From positions 806,001 through 870,000 of the forward strand of contig JAHRBS010000003.1 in assembly GCA_024305745.1 (NCBI GenBank): a stretch of DNA of 64,000 bases, given 5' to 3'. The notes under the pieces were generated by a model. That model was not told the DNA's origin. It did no database searches and saw only the letters and a list, made by a program, of their open reading frames with translations. Below are positions 59,203-64,000 of this stretch, piece after piece (position 1 is the stretch's first letter; the number at the start of each line of letters is the position of its first letter). A program made the position numbers and the translations under genes. This DNA is from Polyporus tsugae. Lineage: Eukaryota > Basidiomycota > Agaricomycetes > Polyporales > Polyporaceae.

Positions 59203-61017
59203 TCACACGCTCCTGCCGGCCCCGGAATGGTGGGGCGCTTGTCGATTTTGACTGGGCTTGAAGCGTGAACCGGGAGATGAAATGGTAAGTGTCCACCACA
59301 ATGGGCGTCCTAGATTATCAAGGGAACCTACGGTAAGAGGATTTTTGAGCCAGGAAGCACGGAAGTAATCCTCGACGAGAGACTGACGCACCTCATCCAA
59401 CCCCGACATCATCACCTGTCGCAACGTCGCCCCTATCCTTACAATGTCCTGCACAACGTCAAAGCAGCACGCGCACCACGGCTTCTCCGTCAGCGTCGGC
59501 GCGACCGAGCGCCGCATCAGCTCCTCCACCGTCGGCATGTCCTGCGCTAACAGCCTCCGGCGCACGTCCGCGAGCACGTCGTTCCGGCACTCCTGCATCC
59601 AACTTGCGCCCCGCGTTTCGCACGTACTCTGGTGGCAGGGACACCCCCTGCGGTCGTGTGCGGGCGGCGACGACGTCTTGTTCTGTTTCTTTCTGCCTTT
59701 CACAGGTGGCGGATCGGGAGCGGAGGATGACAGCGAGGTTGGGGCGGGCTTCGCACGCCAGAGGCCTTCGGCTGACCTCTGGACACGATCGACAGCGCCT
59801 TCGGCGGCCGCCCAGTAGTCGCTCAGCCGCTGCCAGTGGATCGCGGGAGTGTGCTCCATCTCGGGGACGTATATCGTAGACGATGCGGGAGAGATTTTGA
59901 GGGCCGCCACTCGCGCGAGCTCCGGGAAACCGTACTTCAGGGCAGCGAAGTACGCGGAAGCCGGGCGAGCCGTAGCGATGGAGTCCCACTTCTTAGAAAG
60001 CAGATCGACGATGCGCGTCATGCCGAACTTCTCCGCCGCTTTGAGGAGGGCAAGGAAAAGATGGTGGTCTTCAGGGAGCGGGCCGTCGCCAGGGTAGCAC
60101 AGGCGCAAGAGGTGAGCCAAGACGGGGCTCTCTTCCGTGAGATGGATATGGCAGTAGGACTGGTCACCACCCAGAGTCTGAGCGCGACGTCCTTCTTCCA
60201 TAATCCTCTCTTTCAAAACGGGAGAGCTCATGCACAACAGGCCCTTGTGCACTGGGAATGTCTTCCCATCGGCAGCGTAGCATGTGGCGTCCGGCAAGAA
60301 CATCTCGGAGGAGAAGAAAGCACAAGGAACGTTGAGCTCTTCGGGAGTTGGCTGGGCTTGATTCTGACGAGGAAGAGGGCGAATAAATGAGAAGCCCTGC
60401 TCGACCTCTCCACGACGATGATGATAGGTCCACAGGCGATAGAAGTCGGCGGCGGTGACCCCGCGCGCGTCCGCCGTGCGGACAAACTCGGCGATCGGCA
60501 CGAACTGGTGCAGGTGCGTATAGCTTCCCAGGTCCTTGTACTGCAGCATGCGCTCTGCGCCGGCGCGCGCGACGTCCTCGAGCACGAGCCTGCAGCCGAT
60601 CGCCCAGACTTGCATAGGGCGGCTCTGTGCGAAAGCGAGGAGCTCCTGCGTCAGGGTCGACGTGGGATACTCCATCATGTACTTGAGCGACGCCTCGAGC
60701 AAGGGCGCGATGTCCTCGAGCGACCGCGGCTGGGATGGCTTCGAGATCGGATAGATGAAGCGGAGGAGGAAGTCGAGCGTACTGCTGTCCTCCGTCATGG
60801 ACACGATCGGCCGATGATTGGCAGCACCCGAGGGATCGGGGGTCGGTTTCCCGACGGCGACCATGCCCTCAAATACCGGGGACGCTGCGACGAGAATCTG
60901 GCTGAAACAAGAGAAGTCGACGCCATCGGAGCTCTGGAGCGTCACGTCCCCAGCGGATCCGTCAAATGGCGACGACGCTGCTCTGGTTGACATGGTTGGG
61001 GTTGAAGGACAGCTCAT
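59203..61017 (-). CDS. Tandem BTB/POZ-domain protein (copy 6)
   Basis: This is an intact two-BTB gene, more divergent from the other copies. BTB domain 1 covers about residues 15-120 (SSPFDGSAGDVTLQSSDGVD, then SQILVAASPVFEGMVAVGKP). MQVWAIGCRLVLEDVAR and GVTAADFYRLWTYHHRRG follow. BTB domain 2 is near 250-365 (ATCYAADGKTFPVHKGLLCM, then LAHLLRLCYPGDG). The C-terminal region has a Cys-rich segment (CPCHQSTCETRG) and CACCFDVVQDIV, not seen in the other copies. ATG 61017 gives MSCPSTPTMSTRAAS, and an inner ATG at 60993 is equally possible. The last exon may be spliced, since a GT donor near 59320 could lead to a VVKIDKRP tail, so the stop at 59203 is provisional. Confidence 0.75.
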   Translation of the reverse strand: MSCPSTPTMSTRAASSPFDGSAGDVTLQSSDGVDFSCFSQILVAASPVFEGMVAVGKPTPDPSGAANHRPIVSMTEDSSTLDFLLRFIYPISKPSQPRSLEDIAPLLEASLKYMMEYPTSTLTQELLAFAQSRPMQVWAIGCRLVLEDVARAGAERMLQYKDLGSYTHLHQFVPIAEFVRTADARGVTAADFYRLWTYHHRRGEVEQGFSFIRPLPRQNQAQPTPEELNVPCAFFSSEMFLPDATCYAADGKTFPVHKGLLCMSSPVLKERIMEEGRRAQTLGGDQSYCHIHLTEESPVLAHLLRLCYPGDGPLPEDHHLFLALLKAAEKFGMTRIVDLLSKKWDSIATARPASAYFAALKYGFPELARVAALKISPASSTIYVPEMEHTPAIHWQRLSDYWAAAEGAVDRVQRSAEGLWRAKPAPTSLSSSAPDPPPVKGRKKQNKTSSPPAHDRRGCPCHQSTCETRGASWMQECRNDVLADVRRRLLAQDMPTVEELMRRSVAPTLTEKPWCACCFDVVQDIVRIGATLRQVMMSGLDEVRQSLVEDYFRASWLKNPLTVGSLDNLGRPLWWTLTISSPGSRFKPSQNRQAPHHSGAGRSV

Positions 61018-61329
61018 GATGCCTGCGACTGTCGTCGCAATCCTATAAGAAAGGGGAAGTCCAAGGTGGTGGCTGCGGTAAGAGTCCGAAAACGAATATA
61101 AGGCTGATTTTGTCAATGGACAACTGATCGCGGGAGATCCGGATACCCGGTACGAGTCGGCATGAGGAGTAGCGCTTGTGCAACGAGGCAAAAGACGATT
61201 GCGTCAAGCGGACAACGGAGAAAGTGTTTGAAGATAGAAATAGCGTCGGTGTCAGGCACTGTGAACACCCAATGAAGGGGTTGCTGTTCCAGGGACAAAT
61301 TAGCAGATGTTGTGAACAGCATCCACCGA
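61018..61329. other. Intergenic region, nothing recognised
   Basis: This is the promoter of BTB copy 6 and the likely degraded 3' end of the neighbouring BTB pseudogene. Confidence 0.4.
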
Positions 61330-62299
61330 CCATTCACCCTCGCGTAACATGTCTCCAGCCTGTGCTGAATCGCGACGAAGTACGTCTCCAGTGGACTGAG
61401 CTTGGTCAGCTCGTCGCAACGCTCTACGATCAATTTCTCCGCCTGCGGCATTGCATACCTCTTCGAGGGTCCCAGGGCTGAAGCAAGGAGTGGGAGCTGC
61501 GAAGGGGGGGATGTCATACCGCAGCAAAATCCAAAAAGGACGGCAAGCGTCTCGGGGCTGGTGTCGAGCGAAAATGACAGGGAGAGGTTGGCGTGTTCCT
61601 TGCCGGGGATCAATCGAATCCGAAGACGCGGGGATGGGGACCATTACAGAGCTTCAATCTCTTTCCCAAGAATGGGCGAGTGGAAAGCGAGGACGAACGA
61701 GTGCGCCAGATGCTGTGTCCCGTCAGCACACTGCAAGAGAACGTCTGACAGACCGATTTGAAGGATCGCGGCGCTCGGCTCCACGGCCTGGTGCCCCTGA
61801 GCGGCAGCAAGGGGTGGTGTCAAGCGCGTAAAAGACGACTTGGAACTCTTCGAGACGACGAACTGTCGGAGACGGAAAAGGTCCCCGGCGCATACCCCAT
61901 CCAAGACCTCGTCATCTTATTCTCGAAGTATCGCGTCCAGAAGCGTGAGGAGAGGGCTCCCGAAATCGTGCGATTCTTGCGATCTTGTGAGCGAAGCGTG
62001 ACTAGTGTTATAGCCGTTGGTTTAGCGGTGGGGTAGCAGAGGCGGAGCAGCCTCTCGACCGTCCTGCTGCCTTCCGTGACGTCGACGATGGGGCGTGTGC
62101 TAGTGTACGACTGATGGCAGTCTTGCGGTTGAGGGAGGGAGAGCATGTCGCTGAAGGTTGGGGAAGCGATCGTGAGGAGGAAGCTTTGAACATGGAATTG
62201 GGTGAGATCGGGGGTGCGCAGGATGATGTCGGCTGACGAGAGGTTGAAAGGGTATGGTGCAACCGTAGGCATGATGTTTTTGGAGCCAGATGTAGCCAT
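61330..62299 (-). pseudogene. BTB/POZ-domain protein pseudogene (copy 7)
   Basis: BTB domain 1 is fairly complete (PYPFNLSSADIILRTPDLTQ, then LSLPQPQD). After it the frame breaks, and a large part of the middle is missing. A TAA stop replaces the expected codon in LLDAILRE*DDEVLDG, where the copy at 48173-49507 has CAA. Remains of domain 2 (DVLLQCADGTQHLAHSFVLA) and the SPLETYFVAIQHRLETCY block follow in other frames. The 3' end and micro-exon are not recognisable. The sister sequence is the pseudogene at 48173-49507. Confidence 0.8.
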
Positions 62300-62572
62300 T
62301 GCGATGCAACTGGACTGGAGGATAGGTGATACAGGAAGACGTACGGGCCAGGGGACGTAGTAAGTATGATAGCACACTCGCGATCGCAGACCCGGCGCTA
62401 CATTGCAGACACATGATAGACGCCGGAAGAGACCGTACTTCCAGTCTTCCACCAACACTCCTCCTCCGTCATCAACCCCACCTCCACTGTCGCCGCCTAT
62501 TTCCCTCTGTCGACATTCTAGCTTGTTCAATTCACATCCTCCAGCCCAAAAATTTCATCCTCACCTGTCATT

Positions 62573-64000
62573 ATGTCCTCTGAAGCTGGCCCTCCCTTCA
62601 ATGAACCTACGGCCGATATTGTCATCTGCTCTTCGGACCACGTCACTTTCAGGCTACACAGGATTATTCTTTCCCTTGCGTCCGACTTCTTCAAGGATAT
62701 GCTCAGTCTTCCACAACCAGGGAACGAGCCCCATCTCAGTGAGCTTCCCATGATCAACGTCACAGAGCCCAGCGATGTTTTGGAGCGACTCTTTCAACTC
62801 TGCTACCCTGTAGACGATCCTGTCTTGGGCACGCTCCACGAGCTGTACTCTACCCTTGAGGCAGCGTTGAAGTATCAGATGGCGGAGGCAATCAAGATCA
62901 CCAAAAGGAAACTTCGCTCTTTCGCCTCCAGTGAACCTCTGAGGGCGTACGCTATCGCATGCCGTTTCGACTTGGAAGCGGAGGCTGACGCCGCGGCGAA
63001 GGAAGTACTGAGCCAACACGCTCAGGGCGAATATGTTGTGGAGCTGGAGGAGATATCCATTGGCGCGTACCATCGACTTCTCTCATACTGCGAGCGTAAG
63101 GGGAGGGTGAGTGACCGTTTCCGGTTCACTTTCCATACTTCGGGTGGTGGTCGGGAACGACCAACGCCTGCTTCCACCCCATCATTGGCCGAGGCCGTCC
63201 TTGAACCCATCGCCCCTGATGTCCTCCCGGAGCCTCAAGTTGCGCCCCACCCCTTCGATTCGACGGACGCTGAAGTGACCTTGGTCGCTTCCGATGGCAT
63301 GGAGTTCCGCGTCTTCGCGTCCATTCTTCAGGTGGCCTCCCCTGTCCTCTTCTCCAAGGTCTCGGACCTCCAACCTCCAACCCCCATGCGCATCTCTGTA
63401 TCGGAGCCCAGCCGTATTCTCTCCATCCTCCTCCAGATATGCTACCCTGTCCCTGATCCCCGTTTATCTGATTTGCACGACATCAGCGCCGCGCTGGTCG
63501 CAGCAGAGAAGTATAAGATACAGCACGCCTGCCAGAACTTGCGTGCTGCCCTGTCCGCTAGGAAGGACGACGCCTCGGAGGACCCCGTGCTTCTCTACGC
63601 TACCGCTTGTCGATTCCGCATATACGGCCTCGCCCTTGCAGCTGCGAGGCGTACCCTCCGCACGGACATCATGAAGTCCCCCGTCTCTGAACTCGACTCG
63701 ATCGGCGTCTTTGGTGGTTGTCTTTTCCGTCTCCTCGCCTACCACGAACGATGTCGTACCGTTGTCCAGTCGATGTTCTGCAACTCTCCTGGCGACTGGG
63801 TAGACCCCGAGATCGCCATTCAACTGCAAGACGCCTGCCCTCTTAGCTACAACTCGGGCTCGTGGAAACCTTGCTGGTACGAGCCATACATGAATCGGCT
63901 CTCGCAGGAGCACTGGCCCAGCGTCGACTCCGTGACGAATGAAGACCTCCTTCAAAGCATACTGGACTGTACCCGCGATCCGAATGGGTACCCGTGTAAC
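62573..64000 (+). CDS. Tandem BTB/POZ-domain protein (copy 8), partial at window end
   Basis: A continuous 476-codon frame runs from ATG 62573 to the window edge without a stop. BTB domain 1 is at residues about 10-115 (NEPTADIVICSSDHVTFRLH, then LASDFFKDMLSLPQPGNE). A helical region has LRAYAIACRFDLEAEADAAA. GAYHRLLSYCERKGRVSDRF and a Pro-rich linker follow. BTB domain 2 is at about 225-330 (HPFDSTDAEVTLVASDGMEF, then LQICYPVPDP). The second domain starts with the same HPF-x-S/D motif as domain 1 in other copies, so the two domains probably arose by duplication. The gene is divergently arranged with the pseudogene at 61330-62299, with a 273-bp common upstream region. Confidence 0.8.
   Translation, partial: MSSEAGPPFNEPTADIVICSSDHVTFRLHRIILSLASDFFKDMLSLPQPGNEPHLSELPMINVTEPSDVLERLFQLCYPVDDPVLGTLHELYSTLEAALKYQMAEAIKITKRKLRSFASSEPLRAYAIACRFDLEAEADAAAKEVLSQHAQGEYVVELEEISIGAYHRLLSYCERKGRVSDRFRFTFHTSGGGRERPTPASTPSLAEAVLEPIAPDVLPEPQVAPHPFDSTDAEVTLVASDGMEFRVFASILQVASPVLFSKVSDLQPPTPMRISVSEPSRILSILLQICYPVPDPRLSDLHDISAALVAAEKYKIQHACQNLRAALSARKDDASEDPVLLYATACRFRIYGLALAAARRTLRTDIMKSPVSELDSIGVFGGCLFRLLAYHERCRTVVQSMFCNSPGDWVDPEIAIQLQDACPLSYNSGSWKPCWYEPYMNRLSQEHWPSVDSVTNEDLLQSILDCTRDPNGYPCN

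Noticed and set aside
1..64000. CRISPR array, bacterial operon or ribosome-binding-site features
   Set aside because: The DNA is eukaryotic, with spliced genes and Pol III tRNA terminators. No regularly spaced repeats were seen.

Overview
The window is nuclear DNA of a filamentous basidiomycete, most likely an Agaricomycete and perhaps Polyporales. The genes are GC-rich and split by many 50-70 bp GT-AG introns, two tRNA genes carry 7-nt introns, and two families typical of mushroom genomes are present: F-box proteins and tandem-domain BTB/POZ proteins. The species call is inference. All positions and splice sites were read by eye.

Left third (1-35 kb): housekeeping genes with single-copy orthologues lie between expanded families. 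A decayed BTB gene (735-2622) is followed by a copied 3' end of the HMG-CoA synthase gene (about 2672-3140), then pantoate-beta-alanine ligase (minus), an Rpp40-type RNase P/MRP subunit (minus), two tandem F-box/LRR-like genes (plus), a tRNA-Val, a ferric reductase (plus), an inverted pair of identical tRNA-Arg genes, an acidic Ser-rich protein (minus), a small secreted Pro-rich protein (plus), two short unknown genes, a tRNA-Pro, TFIIB (minus) and the TFIIIC TPR subunit (minus).

Middle (34-48 kb): an unknown Pro-rich protein, a frameshifted BTB gene (minus), NAD(P)H-hydrate dehydratase (plus), an intact BTB gene (plus) converging on HMG-CoA synthase (minus), and another intact BTB gene (minus).

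Right (48-64 kb): a BTB pseudogene, then an apparently intact CACTA-like (Tnp2/Transposase_21) DNA transposon of roughly 8 kb with three spliced genes, then an intact BTB gene, another BTB pseudogene, and a BTB gene running off the window end.

The unifying theme is a local expansion of a two-BTB-domain protein family: eight members in 64 kb, of which three look intact, one is intact as far as seen, one is frameshifted and three are decayed. Five of them share a tiny terminal coding exon (18-21 nt including the stop) encoding a V-(K/D)-L-type tail. The first copy is a mosaic. Its body and immediate flanks resemble the gene at 45985-47803, while the sequence beyond it resembles the region downstream of a different BTB gene, including the last exon of HMG-CoA synthase.
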